DNA of 64,000 bases from Sphingomonadales bacterium (lineage in GTDB: Bacteria; Pseudomonadota; Alphaproteobacteria; Sphingomonadales; Sphingomonadaceae). The stretch spans positions 1 through 64,000 of the forward strand of contig JAGWUH010000007.1 in NCBI GenBank assembly GCA_028868535.1, given 5' to 3'. Under the pieces are notes generated by a model. That model worked only from the letters and a program-made list of their open reading frames with translations. It was not told where the DNA came from and made no database searches. A program made the translations under genes and the position numbers. Below are positions 13,618-23,273 of this stretch, piece after piece (positions within the stretch are counted from its first letter, which is position 1; every line of letters begins with the position of its first letter).

Positions 13618-16293
13618 TCAGGCGCGCAGGCGCTCGATCGCCTGGGCCAGCGCGACGTAGAGCTTGCCCATGTCCGACGACAGCAGGGTGACGCCGAGCG
13701 CGTGGCCGTCGCGGGTGGACAGGAGCTGGCGCAGCATCGCCTCGAAATCGTGGATGTAGTGGGCGACGTGATCGCGGAATTCGCCGTCGTTCTCGTAGAT
13801 CTGGGCGACCGAACGGGCATCGCCGGTGTCGAGCAGGCGCACGGCGCGGCGGGTGAAGATGCCGCGATCACCCCGCAGGTAGGACGCCCAGGCGGAATCA
13901 CCGACGTCGCGGTCGAGCGCCTTGGCGATGTCGATGGCGTTGGAATTGAGCGACTCGGTGATCAGGGCGGCGCGGCGGGCGAAGTCGTTGTCGACCTGCT
14001 CCTCGGCGCGGGCGCGGGCATGATCGACGCGCGATTCGAGCGCGCCGACCAGTTCGTTGACCTTGGCGAGCTGGTCGCGGAGTTGCAACGCCGCCTCACG
14101 CGAGACGCCGGAGGCGTGCGCGGCGGCCTGTTCGAGACGGCCGCCGACTTCGGCCATGTGCAGGCGCAGCGCCTTCTCGATCGCCTCGCCGCTTTCCTGT
14201 CCGAGCCGCGATGCCACCGTGGCGATCGCCTCGGTGCCATGCTGCTCGATCTCGGCGACGGCATTGCGGGCGGCGGCTTCAAGCACGCCGATCGCATCGG
14301 CCAGCTCGCCCCGGGCGCGGCCGGCGGCCTCCCCGGTTTCGGCGTCCAGCGCCGCCAGGGCTTCGCGCAGCGAGGCCAGGGTGGCTTCCAGGCCGCCGAG
14401 CGCTTCGGCGTGACGCCGGGCGCGGGCGTCGAGATCATCGTGCAGCGCCGCGAGATTGGCGCCGGTATCGGCCAGCCGCTCGTGCGAGTGGAACACGTAC
14501 TCGGACAGTTCCGCGCCCAGGCCGTGCATCGAGACGACGCTGTCGTTGAGCGCGCGGGCGCGGGCCTCGATATCGACCAGGCGGGCTTCGCCCTTGCCGA
14601 TGGCGGCGACGAGATCCTCGTTCGAGTGGCGGGCGCCGGCCTGGATCAGTTCGAGCAGGCGCACGCTGCCGTCGGTCAACTGGCCGATCGCCGCTTCGGT
14701 CGTCGCCAGGGCCGCCCGGGCCTCGGCAAAGCGCGCCGACATGCCGTCGAGGCGGGCGGTGAGCGTGGCCTGGACATCCTCGCCGGCCTGGCCGACCGCG
14801 GCGAGCTGCCGTTCCACCGCGCCGAGGCTGGCGCGCGCGGTTTCCGCGCCGGCGGAGAGCGCGGCGAAAGCCTCGTCGTGGCGGGCGCGGCGCGCGGCGA
14901 TTTCCTCGTCGAGCGCGGCCAGCATCCCGGACATGCGGCGGACAGCGTCCGCTTCGGCCTGCTCCGCGCTGGTCCGGCGGCGGGCCGATTCGGCGTCGAG
15001 GCGTTCACCCCGGGCGGCGATGTCCTGTTCGAACGCGCGCGCGCTCTCGTCGAGGGTCGCGAGCCTGGCGCGGGTGGCCGCCTCGGCTTCGACTTCGGCC
15101 TCGGCGAGGCGCTGGCGGGTCTGGTCGAGCGCGGTGTCGATCGCACTGAGCGCGGTGCGCCAATCGGCCAGCGCGGCGGCCTCGCCATCGCGCAGGCTGC
15201 GCGCCATCGCGCCGGCCTCGTCGCGGAGGGCGCCGAGGCGGGCGCGAAGCGACGTCAGGCCCTCGGCCTCGGCCTGGTCGAGCGCCTCGCGGGCGGCGGC
15301 GATTTCCGCGGCGAGGGCCGTGGCGCGCGCATCCAGCAGGCCGTTGGCGTGCTGCTGGTGCTCCACCAGCTGGGCGCGAAAATCGGCGGCCGCCTGGGTG
15401 AGCGCTGCCTGCCGGTCGCGGGCCGACTGGTCGAGCGCGGTGCTGCGTGCGGCGAACGCCTCGAGCGCCTCGTCGATGCTGGATCGCAGCATGATGACCT
15501 GGCGCTCGCTGGCCTGCCCGAACTCGTTGAGGCGGTTGAAGCCGGCGATCAGGTCCTGCAACTGCGCGTGGGCGGTGCGGCCGGCGTTGCCGATGTGGTT
15601 GGTGACGTCCTTGGCCGCGCTGGTCATCACCGGCAGCTGCCCGCGCAGGCGTTCCATGTTCTCCAGTGCGGCGGCGCTGACGTTGCCGATGGCGTCGATG
15701 CGGGCGCCGTTGTCCTGCACCAGCCCGGAAAGCTGGGCGCCGTGCTCGTTCAGCCGTTCGACCGCGCGGCGGCCGACGCTTTCGAGATCCCGCGCCTGCG
15801 CGGCGATGAACTCGCGCGCGAGGCTCAGCTCCTGGTTGACGACGACCAGGCGGCTTTCGAGCCGGGCCGATTCGTCGGACAGCAGGCGGGCGGCATCGCC
15901 GAAGCGGCGCGCTTCGCGGCGGCTCGACCGCTGGACGATCAGCCACAGCACCGCGAGCAGCAGGACCGGTGGCGCCCAGGCGCCGACCAGGGCGGTGGCG
16001 GCGGCCGGGTTGCCGTTGGCGAGGGAGCCGCGGTTGGCGACGGTGAACCACGCCGTCCATGCCAGGGCGAGCAACACCAGCGCGGCCGGCACGATCCAGC
16101 CGCCGCGCGCCGGGGCGGACGTTGCCTCGATCTCATCGGCTTGCGTGTCATCCCAGGCGGCCTCGCGGGCGGTGAAGTCCGGCGCCGGCAGCGTTGTGGC
16201 GGCATCGTCGCCGGAGGGGCCGGTGGCGGCCGCCGCTTCGCCGTCGCTTGCTGAGGCCGCCTTGCGCATGATCTCGAACTTCTTCCCCGTCAT
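13618..16293 (-). CDS. TipN-like membrane coiled-coil protein
   Basis: A protein of 891 residues with a short acidic N-terminal segment, two membrane helices (about residues 57-80 and 92-112), then some 650 residues of Ala/Glu/Arg-rich coiled coil, and a compact C-terminal domain (about 790-891) containing SAWASYLRGDRGIFTRRAVR and GVTLLSSDMGKLYVALAQA. Size and order match Caulobacter TipN, a new-pole marker that guides division and flagellum placement; I infer similarity of architecture, not proven homology. The frame is open further upstream, but the ATG at 16293 (MTGKKFEIMRK) is the first that avoids the divergent Hpt-like gene. A CtrA-like site lies 31-45 bases upstream. Confidence 0.6.
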   Translation of the reverse strand: MTGKKFEIMRKAASASDGEAAAATGPSGDDAATTLPAPDFTAREAAWDDTQADEIEATSAPARGGWIVPAALVLLALAWTAWFTVANRGSLANGNPAAATALVGAWAPPVLLLAVLWLIVQRSSRREARRFGDAARLLSDESARLESRLVVVNQELSLAREFIAAQARDLESVGRRAVERLNEHGAQLSGLVQDNGARIDAIGNVSAAALENMERLRGQLPVMTSAAKDVTNHIGNAGRTAHAQLQDLIAGFNRLNEFGQASERQVIMLRSSIDEALEAFAARSTALDQSARDRQAALTQAAADFRAQLVEHQQHANGLLDARATALAAEIAAAREALDQAEAEGLTSLRARLGALRDEAGAMARSLRDGEAAALADWRTALSAIDTALDQTRQRLAEAEVEAEAATRARLATLDESARAFEQDIAARGERLDAESARRRTSAEQAEADAVRRMSGMLAALDEEIAARRARHDEAFAALSAGAETARASLGAVERQLAAVGQAGEDVQATLTARLDGMSARFAEARAALATTEAAIGQLTDGSVRLLELIQAGARHSNEDLVAAIGKGEARLVDIEARARALNDSVVSMHGLGAELSEYVFHSHERLADTGANLAALHDDLDARARRHAEALGGLEATLASLREALAALDAETGEAAGRARGELADAIGVLEAAARNAVAEIEQHGTEAIATVASRLGQESGEAIEKALRLHMAEVGGRLEQAAAHASGVSREAALQLRDQLAKVNELVGALESRVDHARARAEEQVDNDFARRAALITESLNSNAIDIAKALDRDVGDSAWASYLRGDRGIFTRRAVRLLDTGDARSVAQIYENDGEFRDHVAHYIHDFEAMLRQLLSTRDGHALGVTLLSSDMGKLYVALAQAIERLRA

Positions 16294-16323
16294 GTCGCGC
16301 AGGATAGCATGGGAAAGCGCGTG

Positions 16324-16338
16324 ATAAACCCGCGTTAA
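16324..16338. promoter_or_regulatory. Candidate CtrA-type site (ATAA-N7-TTAA)
   Basis: ATAA, seven bases, TTAAC: one mismatch from the CtrA full site TTAA-N7-TTAA. It lies between the divergent TipN-like and Hpt-like genes, 31-45 bases before the former, where a promoter would be expected. It ends six bases before the annotated GTG of the Hpt-like gene, so that gene may start later (GTG 16357 or ATG 16363) or be unaffected. Confidence 0.35.
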
Positions 16339-16344
16339 CGGTTT

Positions 16345-16665
16345 GTGGCTACAAGCGTGGAAATGGCCTTTGTTTCCGGTGATCTCGATGCCACGCTCGT
16401 CGCGGCCGCAGGCGACAACCTGACGCTGCGCAGCGAATTGCGCGCGGCGTTCATCGAAAGCATCGAGCGCCAGATCGACCTGCTGCACCGCTCGCGGTGC
16501 GACGGCAACTGGCAGGTGGCGGCGATGCGGCTGAAAGGCGTGGCGGCGAGCTTCCACGCCGATCGCCTGATCGAGCTGGCCAACGATGCGCTCGACGCGG
16601 CGCCGGGGGACCCGGTGTGCCTGCGCCGTCTCAAGCAGTTTCTCGCCGAGATCGACGCCGGCTGA
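16345..16665 (+). CDS. Hpt-like protein without the phospho-histidine
   Basis: A protein of 106 residues, all helical. Residues 57-77 (QVAAMRLKGVAASFHADRL) match the core of histidine phosphotransfer domains, where the usual pattern is H-x-L-K-G. Here the histidine position is M61, so phosphotransfer as known for the family should not occur. It could be a binding or scaffold protein derived from an Hpt domain. GTG at 16345 is the longest start; ATG at 16363 is an alternative. It is divergent from the TipN-like gene and is followed by the 418-residue unknown. Confidence 0.6.
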   Translation: MATSVEMAFVSGDLDATLVAAAGDNLTLRSELRAAFIESIERQIDLLHRSRCDGNWQVAAMRLKGVAASFHADRLIELANDALDAAPGDPVCLRRLKQFLAEIDAG

Positions 16666-16799
16666 TCCGGCGGGCCGCGCCCCCTCGCGGCGGCATTTTT
16701 TCGACATGACCGTGGGATAGTCGGGCGTCCGCGCGCAGTGCGTGCTTGGCAGTCGCGGGCGGGGCCTCTAAGACCCCGTCGCCTGCCCGGAGGTCCTGC

Positions 16800-18056
16800 G
16801 TGCGCGTCGCCTTGCTGTCCATGATCGAACCGGCCGCAGGCGCACCCGCGCCGCAAGGGGAAGGCGTGGCGGCGACGACGCTGCGCGGCGCGCTCAATCT
16901 CGGCGGGGTTTCGCTGGCGAGGCACCAGCTCGGCACGGTGCTGGCGATGGGTTGCGAGCGGGTGATCTGCGTGGCCCATGCGCTGGATGCCGAGATGCTG
17001 GCCTTGCAGCAGGTCGCCGAACATGCCGGTGCGCGGTTCCACGTGATTGCCGGGCCGCGCGGTCTGCTCGGCCTGGTCAGCGCCACCGACGAGATCATTG
17101 CCCTGGCGGACGGGCTGAGCGCGGACACCGCGACCGTGCAGGACCTGCTCGACGCCGGGCCGGCGGTCCTCGTCCAGCCGATCGAAGCCGGCCTCGCCGC
17201 CGGGTATGAGCGCATCGACATCAACCACGCGGCCGGGGGCGCCTGGCGCATTCCGGGGCGGCTGGTCGAACGCCTGTCCGAGTTGCCGCCCGATGCCGAT
17301 CCGTTCTCGGCGCTGATGCGCATCGCGCTGCAGGCGGGCATCGGCCAGCGCATGTTGCCCGATTCCGCCGTGGCGGACGGCCGCTGGACGCTGGTGCGCA
17401 GCGAGGCCGGCGCGCTGGCGCTGGAAAATGCCTGGATCAGGCTGCACGTCGCCATCAACGGGCCGGGAAACCCCAGCGTCTGGCTGGCGCAGGCCGTCGT
17501 GCGACGCTTCGGCGGAGCCTTGCTGCACGGCGGCAACGGCGGCCGGGTGGTCGCCGCGTCGGGCGGGGTGACGCTGTTGCTGGCGGCGGTGGCGGGTTGG
17601 TTCGGCTTCGCACTCGCGGGATTCGCGCTGGCGGTCCTGGCCTGGCTGCTGCTGCTGGTCGCGGTCCTGCTCGGCAAAGTCAGCCGCGCAACGTTGCGGC
17701 TGCCGCCGCCGCGGCTTGCGCGGGCGGTGCTGTTCGGGGCGGTGATCGACCTGCTGCTGATCGTGCTGGCGCTGTGGGCGCTGCATCCGCGCGACGGCGG
17801 ACCGATCCCGCAGGCCCTGTTCGCCCCGGTCATGCTGGTCGGGCTGTGCCGGCTGGTGGGTTCGGGCGGTCGCGGGCGCTGGCACGCCTGGCTGCAGGAC
17901 CGTGGCCTGCTGGCGATCGTGCTGGCGGGCGTGGTCGTGCTGCGGCTCGGCATGGGTGCGGTCGGCGCGCTGGCGCTGGCGGTGCTGACCGCCGCGCTGG
18001 TGGCACAGCGCTGGCCCCGGCGACCGGGCAGCCCGGCCGCGGGCAACTTCGGCTAA
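16800..18056 (+). CDS. Unrecognised protein with C-terminal membrane helices
   Basis: I do not recognise this protein of 418 residues. The N-terminal two thirds look soluble and alpha/beta, with repeated short hydrophobic strands (VICVAHALDAEML, FHVIAGPRGLLGLVSATDEI), somewhat like a nucleotidyltransferase fold, but without any catalytic motif that I can identify. From about residue 238 to the end there are five or six hydrophobic segments. GTG at 16800 (VRVALLSMIEP) is the chosen start because the residues before it are not protein-like. The next gene begins 34 bases later, so the two may form a unit with the kinase that follows. Confidence 0.6.
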   Translation: MRVALLSMIEPAAGAPAPQGEGVAATTLRGALNLGGVSLARHQLGTVLAMGCERVICVAHALDAEMLALQQVAEHAGARFHVIAGPRGLLGLVSATDEIIALADGLSADTATVQDLLDAGPAVLVQPIEAGLAAGYERIDINHAAGGAWRIPGRLVERLSELPPDADPFSALMRIALQAGIGQRMLPDSAVADGRWTLVRSEAGALALENAWIRLHVAINGPGNPSVWLAQAVVRRFGGALLHGGNGGRVVAASGGVTLLLAAVAGWFGFALAGFALAVLAWLLLLVAVLLGKVSRATLRLPPPRLARAVLFGAVIDLLLIVLALWALHPRDGGPIPQALFAPVMLVGLCRLVGSGGRGRWHAWLQDRGLLAIVLAGVVVLRLGMGAVGALALAVLTAALVAQRWPRRPGSPAAGNFG

Positions 18057-18068
18057 CGGCGGGTTAAC
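18053..18068. promoter_or_regulatory. Candidate CtrA-type site (CTAA-N7-TTAAC)
   Basis: CTAA, seven G/C-rich bases, TTAAC: one mismatch from TTAA-N7-TTAA. It overlaps the stop of the 418-residue gene and lies 22 bases before the ATG at 18091, a place where it could control the 314-residue gene and the kinase behind it. Confidence 0.35.
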
Positions 18069-18090
18069 CGGGTTGGGCTAAGGCGGAACG

Positions 18091-19035
18091 ATGGACGACG
18101 TGCCCACCCCACCGATCCCGGGCGCCCCGGTCGAGGCGGCGCTGAGCCGTGGATTGGCCGCGGGCGACGCGATGCTGGGCTCGGTCCCCGGGGTGCTGCG
18201 GCATTTGCTGGTCCATGACGACTCCGCGCTGTTCACCGAAAGCCTGCTGGCCCGGACGCGGGCGATGATGGCCGACCTGGCCGCGCAGATTGCCGGCGCC
18301 ATCGCGGGTGCCTCCCCGGCGGCGCCGGCGGGGACGGAGCAGGACACGGCGGCGATCGAGGCGGCGCTGATCGCCACGCCCGGCCTGCTGGCGCATCTTC
18401 ACGCCACCGCGATCGAGTGGCAGGTGACCGAGGCGCTGCAGCAGCGCATCGGCATCGATCCGGTGCTGTCGCCACTGGTGCAGGCGCTGATCGCTTCCCC
18501 CGACGGCGACGTCGGCGCCGCGGCGATGACGATGCTGGCGGCGCAGGCGCGCTTCGCCCAGGCCCAGCGCCGCATGAGGCTGCCGCTGGGCGAGCTGCCG
18601 CCCGATCTGGTCCACGCCGCACTGGCGGCGATCGCGCCGCTGGATGGCGAAGGCAGGGGCTCGGCCACGATCCGGGCGCAATACGACGAGCGCGCGACGC
18701 GGCTGGGCCTGCTGGCGCGGCTGGTGACGTGCATGGGCGCGGGGGCGATCGCCGCGCTGTCGCTGGGTCACGGCGGGCTGGCGCTGTTCGCGACGACGAT
18801 GGCGATCGCCTGCGACCTGCCGCGCGACGTCTGCCTGCTGGCCACCCAGGAAGGGCAGGCGACCCGGCTGGCGCTGGCGCTCCGCGCGGCCGGGCTGAAG
18901 GCAAGCGTGATCGAGGAAGTGCTGCTGGCGCTTCATCCCGATGCGCGCGGCCTGTTCGGCATCGCCGAGGTTTCCCCCGAGCGCGCGGCTGGCTTGCTGG
19001 CGGCGTCGCCACTGGCCGGGCTGGCGGCAGGATGA
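18091..19035 (+). CDS. Unrecognised helical protein preceding a kinase
   Basis: A protein of 314 residues, almost wholly alpha-helical by composition, with repeated Ala/Leu-rich segments such as VLRHLLVHDDSALFTESLLA and LALALRAAGLKASVIEEVLL. There is no signal peptide and no membrane helix. The helical-repeat look recalls DUF2336-type proteins that sit beside signalling genes in alphaproteobacteria, but I cannot confirm that. Its stop overlaps the start of the histidine kinase by four bases, so the two are coupled and it is probably a partner of that kinase. The N-terminus of the second kinase in this window (57462-59168) has a similar helical character. Confidence 0.6.
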   Translation: MDDVPTPPIPGAPVEAALSRGLAAGDAMLGSVPGVLRHLLVHDDSALFTESLLARTRAMMADLAAQIAGAIAGASPAAPAGTEQDTAAIEAALIATPGLLAHLHATAIEWQVTEALQQRIGIDPVLSPLVQALIASPDGDVGAAAMTMLAAQARFAQAQRRMRLPLGELPPDLVHAALAAIAPLDGEGRGSATIRAQYDERATRLGLLARLVTCMGAGAIAALSLGHGGLALFATTMAIACDLPRDVCLLATQEGQATRLALALRAAGLKASVIEEVLLALHPDARGLFGIAEVSPERAAGLLAASPLAGLAAG

Positions 19036-20411
19036 CGCTGATGAACGCGGCGGACCACCACCTGGCGGCGCGCACCGATGCCTCGGGCCGGCTGGTCGAG
19101 GCGGCCGAGCCGCTGGCTTCGCTGCAACTGCGGTGCGGCGGGGCGATTCCCGGCGCGATCGCGATCCCGGCGCTGGCCGAGCTGGTCGCGCAGGCGCGCC
19201 GGTTCGGGTTGCGGCTGGCGCGGCCGATGGTGGCGCAGGATGGCGACGAGGAAGTTCGCGCCTGGGCAGAAATCGAGCCGCTGCCGGACGACGGCGGCTG
19301 CCGGTTGGTGCTGCGGCACTGGCAGGCCGTGGCGCTGGCGGGGGAGGACCCGGCCGAAGCCGCCGATCGCCGGGCCGAGATCGATCGCGTGCTGGCCGAA
19401 CTGACCGCGCGGCTGGACGCGCGGCAGGGCGTGCTGTCGGTCGAGTGCGAGGCCGCCGACCTGGCGCCGCTGGCGGCGGCGATGCGCGACGGCGTCGGGC
19501 GGCCCTGGACCGAGTTCGTGGAAATCGTCGGCGACAGCCATCGCCAGCCGCTGCATTGGCGGCTGCTCGATGGTTGCACGGTGCGGGCGGCAGGTTCGGC
19601 GCGGGCGTGGCGGGTCGGCCTCGTGCCGGTTGGCCCGGCCGGGCGCGAGCCGGCGGGCTTCGAGCTGCTGATGACCAGCGACACCCCGCCCGATCCCGCC
19701 CCGGCGCACGCGGCGGCCGCCCCGGACGACCCGCTGGGCGAGCGTGTCGTCGGCCGCGAGCTGGCACCGGTGCTGCGCCAGCCGATCGCGCGGATCATCG
19801 CCAACGCCGAGACCATCCGGCTGCGGCTGGCGGGGCCGCTGGGCGATGAATATGCGCAATACGCGGCCGATATCGCCGCTGCCGGACAGCACCTGCTGGA
19901 ACTGGTCGACGACATTGCCGACCTCGAGGTGATCGAGGCGGAGACCTTCACCACCGCGCGGGACGCGATCGACCTCGCCGATGTCGCGCGGCGGGCCTGT
20001 GGCCTCTTGGGGATGAGGGCGCGGGAAAAGCGCATCGTCCTGGCGCCACCGCCGGAGGACGTGTCGTTGCCCGCCACCGCCGAGTTCCGGCGCGTGCTCC
20101 AGGTGCTGCTCAACCTTGTCGGCAACGCGATCCGCTATTCGCCCGAAGGAACCCGGGTCGAGCTGCGGGTCGAACCTGCCGGCAGCGAGCGGGCGCGGGT
20201 GATCGTGGCCGACCAGGGGCCGGGGCTGGACGCCGACCAGCAGGCACGGGTGTTCGAGAAGTACGAGAGGCTGGGGCGCAGCGGCGACGGCGGCACCGGG
20301 CTGGGCCTCTACATCTCGCGGCGGCTGGCCCGGGCGATGGACGGCGAGCTGGGCGTGGAAAGCGCGCCGGGCGAAGGCGCGCGCTTCATCCTGACCGTCC
20401 CGGCCGGCTGA
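19032..20411 (+). CDS. Histidine kinase lacking the phospho-accepting His
   Basis: A soluble protein of 459 residues. Residues 340-459 are a complete HATPase_c domain: N-box NLVGNAIRYS, G1 box DQGPGLD and G2 box GGTGLGLYISRRLA. The preceding helix pair (about 239-305) aligns with the HisKA dimerisation domain, but at the place of HELRTPL it reads PVLRQPI, so P246 takes the place of the histidine. It should bind ATP but cannot autophosphorylate there. The N-terminal 220 residues are not recognised and could be a PAS-like sensor. The ATG at 19032 overlaps the previous stop (ATGA). Confidence 0.75.
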   Translation: MTLMNAADHHLAARTDASGRLVEAAEPLASLQLRCGGAIPGAIAIPALAELVAQARRFGLRLARPMVAQDGDEEVRAWAEIEPLPDDGGCRLVLRHWQAVALAGEDPAEAADRRAEIDRVLAELTARLDARQGVLSVECEAADLAPLAAAMRDGVGRPWTEFVEIVGDSHRQPLHWRLLDGCTVRAAGSARAWRVGLVPVGPAGREPAGFELLMTSDTPPDPAPAHAAAAPDDPLGERVVGRELAPVLRQPIARIIANAETIRLRLAGPLGDEYAQYAADIAAAGQHLLELVDDIADLEVIEAETFTTARDAIDLADVARRACGLLGMRAREKRIVLAPPPEDVSLPATAEFRRVLQVLLNLVGNAIRYSPEGTRVELRVEPAGSERARVIVADQGPGLDADQQARVFEKYERLGRSGDGGTGLGLYISRRLARAMDGELGVESAPGEGARFILTVPAG

Positions 20412-20416
20412 GCAAC

Positions 20417-20446
20417 GAAAAAGGCCCGGGATGAACCGGGCCTTCT
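20417..20446 (-). terminator. Rho-independent terminator of gltA
   Basis: A perfect 9-bp stem (20421-20429 with 20436-20444) around a 6-base loop. On the minus strand the stem is followed by a run of T, as needed to end gltA transcription. It may also serve the convergent kinase gene, although its plus-strand T run is only two bases. Confidence 0.8.
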
Positions 20447-20462
20447 CGTCGTTCGTCGTGGA

Positions 20463-21746
20463 TCAGCGCTTGTCGAGCGGGACGTAGGGGCGCTCGGTCG
20501 GGCCGGTGTAGAGCTGGCGCGGCCGGCCGATCTTCTGGTTGGGGTCCGAGATCATCTCGTTCCACTGCGCGACCCAGCCGACGGTGCGGGCGAGCGCGAA
20601 CAGAACGGTGAACATCGTCGTCGGGAAGCCGATCGCCGACAGGATGATGCCCGAATAGAAATCGACGTTCGGGAACAGCTTCTTCTCGATGAAGTAGGGA
20701 TCGTTCAGCGCGATCTCCTCGAGGCGCAGCGCGGTCTCGAACAGCGGGTCGTTGACCTTGAGCGCGTCGAACACCTCGCGGACGGTCTTCTGCATGACCG
20801 TCGCGCGCGGGTCGTAGTTCTTGTAGACGCGGTGGCCGAAGCCCATCAGGCGGAACGGATCGTTCTTGTCCTTGGCACGCTCGATGTAGTGCGGGATCTT
20901 GTCGGGGGTGCCGATCTCGCGGAGCATGTTCAGCGCCGCCTCGTTGGCGCCGCCGTGCGCCGGGCCCCACAGGCAGGCGATGCCGGCGGCAATGCACGCG
21001 AACGGGTTGGCGCCCGACGAACCGGCAAGGCGCACCGTGCTGGTCGAGGCGTTCTGCTCGTGATCGGCGTGGAGGATGAAGATGCGGTCCATCGCCTTCT
21101 CGACGGCGGGGATCACCTCGTATTCCTCGGCCGGGACGCCGAAGGTCATGCGCAGGAAGTTGCCGGCGTAGGACAGGTCGTTGCGCGGATAGACGAACGG
21201 CTGGCCGACCGAGTACTTGTAGGCCATCGCCGCGATCGTCGGCATCTTGGCGATCAGGCGGTGGCTGGCGATCTTGCGCTGGACCGGATCGGCGATGTCG
21301 GTCGAATCGTGGTAGAACGCCGAGAGCGCGCCGACGACGCCGCACATGATCGCCATCGGGTGGGCATCGCGGCGGAAGCCGTTGAAGAAGCTGGTGAGCT
21401 GCTCGTGCACCATGGTGTGGCGGCTGATCGTGGTCGAGAACTTCGCCAGCTCGTCGCCGCTGGGCAATTCGCCGTTGAGCAGCAGGTAGCAGACTTCCAT
21501 GAACGAGGAATGCTCGGCCAGCTCGCCGATGGCGTAGCCGCGGTGGAGCAGGATGCCCTCGTCGCCGTCGATGTAGGTCAGCGCCGATTCGCAGCTCGCG
21601 GTGCTGGTGAAGCCCGGGTCGAACGTGAACATCCCGGTCTGGCCATAGAGCTTGCGGATATCGACGACGTCGGGACCGACGCTGCCCTTGAGCACCGCAT
21701 ATTCGTAGTCCTTGCCGCCCGCGTTGAGCTTTGCCGTATCACCCAC
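20463..21746 (-). CDS. gltA: Citrate synthase
   Basis: Citrate synthase condenses acetyl-CoA with oxaloacetate in the first step of the TCA cycle. The protein of 427 residues is the hexameric type I form of Gram-negative bacteria. Active-site regions are [19 protein letters not shown] and [12 protein letters not shown] (first catalytic His), [14 protein letters not shown] (second His) and NVDFYSGI (catalytic Asp). It begins with GTG, with a good ribosome binding site (GAGGAG) seven bases upstream. It lies 15 bases behind gltX and is probably cotranscribed with it. Confidence 0.97.
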   Translation of the reverse strand: MGDTAKLNAGGKDYEYAVLKGSVGPDVVDIRKLYGQTGMFTFDPGFTSTASCESALTYIDGDEGILLHRGYAIGELAEHSSFMEVCYLLLNGELPSGDELAKFSTTISRHTMVHEQLTSFFNGFRRDAHPMAIMCGVVGALSAFYHDSTDIADPVQRKIASHRLIAKMPTIAAMAYKYSVGQPFVYPRNDLSYAGNFLRMTFGVPAEEYEVIPAVEKAMDRIFILHADHEQNASTSTVRLAGSSGANPFACIAAGIACLWGPAHGGANEAALNMLREIGTPDKIPHYIERAKDKNDPFRLMGFGHRVYKNYDPRATVMQKTVREVFDALKVNDPLFETALRLEEIALNDPYFIEKKLFPNVDFYSGIILSAIGFPTTMFTVLFALARTVGWVAQWNEMISDPNQKIGRPRQLYTGPTERPYVPLDKR

Positions 21747-21761
21747 CTTGGTATCTCCTCA

Positions 21762-23231
21762 TCAATGCCCGACCGGCGCCGCGACCGCCTGGTCGGCGAT
21801 CCGCGCCAGTGCCTCGTCCCGGCCCAACAGGACGAGAACGTCGAAAATTCCCGGCGAAACCGTCTGCCCCGTCAAGGCGGCGCGCAGCGGTTGGGCCAGC
21901 TTCCCCAGACCCAACCCCAGCGTCTCCGCCATCGCCTTCAAACTGGCTTCGAGGCTGTCGGTTGTCCAGATGGTTTCGCGCTCCAGCCGCGCGTGGATCT
22001 GCGCCAGCAGCGCGCGCGCGTCGTCGTGGAGCAGCGCCGCCGCCTTGGCGTCGACCGGCAGCGGCCGCGTCGCGGACAGGAACGCGGCGCCCGCGGCGAG
22101 TTCGTTGAGGTCCTTGGCGCGCACCTTCATCACCGGCATGGCCCGCGCCAGCAGGTCGAGCGGCGGCGCCTTGGTCATGCGCGCGGCGACCAGTTCCGCC
22201 AGGCGGGCGTCGTCGGCCTCGCGCAGGTAGTGGCCGTTGAGGTTGAGCAGCTTGGCGGTGTCGAAGCGCGACGGGCTCTTGCCGACGTGGTCGATGTCGA
22301 ACCAGGCGATCGCCTGCTCGCGGCTGATGATCTCGTCGTCGCCGTGGCCCCAGCCGAGGCGCAGCAGGTAGTTGAACATCGCCTCGGGCAGCAGGCCCAG
22401 CTCGTCGCGATAGGCATCGACGCCGAGCGCACCGTGGCGCTTGGAGAGCTTGGCGCCGTCCGCGCCGTGGATCAGCGGGATGTGGGCGTACAGCGGATCG
22501 GGCCAACCCTGTCCGTCCCGGCCTCCGTCGATGGCGTGCATCGCGCGGATGATGACGAGCTGGCGGAAGGCGTTGTTGAGGTGGTCATCGCCGCGGATGA
22601 CGTGGGTGACCCCCATGTCGTGATCGTCGACCACCACCGACAGCATGTAGGTGGGGGTGCCGTCCGAGCGCAGGATGACGAAATCGTCGAGCTCGGCATT
22701 GGCGACGGTGACGCGGCCCTGGACGAGATCGTCGATCGCGGTCTCACCCTCGCGCGGGGACTTGATGCGCACGACGTAGGGCTGGCCTTCGGGCCACTGG
22801 TCCGGGGTGGCGTCGCGCCATTCGCTGACGATGCGGAACGGCCGGCGTTCCGCCTGCGCCTGTTCGCGGCGGGCGGCGAGCTCCTCCTGGGTCAGGTAGC
22901 AGCGATAGGCGTGGCCGGCGGCGAGCAACTGGTGCGCGACGGCGGCGTGGCGATCCGAGCGGGCGAACTGGAACACCGCGGGCTCGTCCCCGCCGAGGCC
23001 GAGCCATTCGAGCCCGTCGAAGATCGCGGCGATCGCCGGTTCGGTCGAGCGGGCGCGATCGGTATCCTCGATCCGCAGCAGGTAAGTGCCGCCGTGGTGA
23101 CGCGCGAACAGCCAGTTGAACAGCGCGGTGCGGGCGCCGCCGATGTGCAGGTAGCCGGTGGGCGAGGGCGCGAAACGGGTGACGACAGGCTGCCGCCCGC
23201 CTTCGCCCTCGATCACGCCAGCACTTGCCAT
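21762..23231 (-). CDS. gltX: Glutamyl-tRNA synthetase
   Basis: This enzyme charges tRNA-Glu (and possibly tRNA-Gln, which is then amidated). The 489 residues have the class I signatures: [20 protein letters not shown] with the HIGH-type motif HIGG, and KLSKRHG as the KMSKS motif near residue 260. The C-terminal anticodon-binding domain is complete. The frame is open for nearly 500 codons upstream, but [11 protein letters not shown] at 23231 gives the family length. It is divergent from comEC and transcribed towards gltA. Confidence 0.96.
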   Translation of the reverse strand: MASAGVIEGEGGRQPVVTRFAPSPTGYLHIGGARTALFNWLFARHHGGTYLLRIEDTDRARSTEPAIAAIFDGLEWLGLGGDEPAVFQFARSDRHAAVAHQLLAAGHAYRCYLTQEELAARREQAQAERRPFRIVSEWRDATPDQWPEGQPYVVRIKSPREGETAIDDLVQGRVTVANAELDDFVILRSDGTPTYMLSVVVDDHDMGVTHVIRGDDHLNNAFRQLVIIRAMHAIDGGRDGQGWPDPLYAHIPLIHGADGAKLSKRHGALGVDAYRDELGLLPEAMFNYLLRLGWGHGDDEIISREQAIAWFDIDHVGKSPSRFDTAKLLNLNGHYLREADDARLAELVAARMTKAPPLDLLARAMPVMKVRAKDLNELAAGAAFLSATRPLPVDAKAAALLHDDARALLAQIHARLERETIWTTDSLEASLKAMAETLGLGLGKLAQPLRAALTGQTVSPGIFDVLVLLGRDEALARIADQAVAAPVGH

Positions 23232-23273
23232 CGACCCTGCCTTTCTCTTTGATGCGACCGAACGGGGGACACC

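Noticed and set aside
16294..16707. N-terminal extension of the TipN-like gene by 138 codons
   Set aside because: It would run through the CtrA-like site and antisense to the Hpt-like gene, and its residues are not protein-like.
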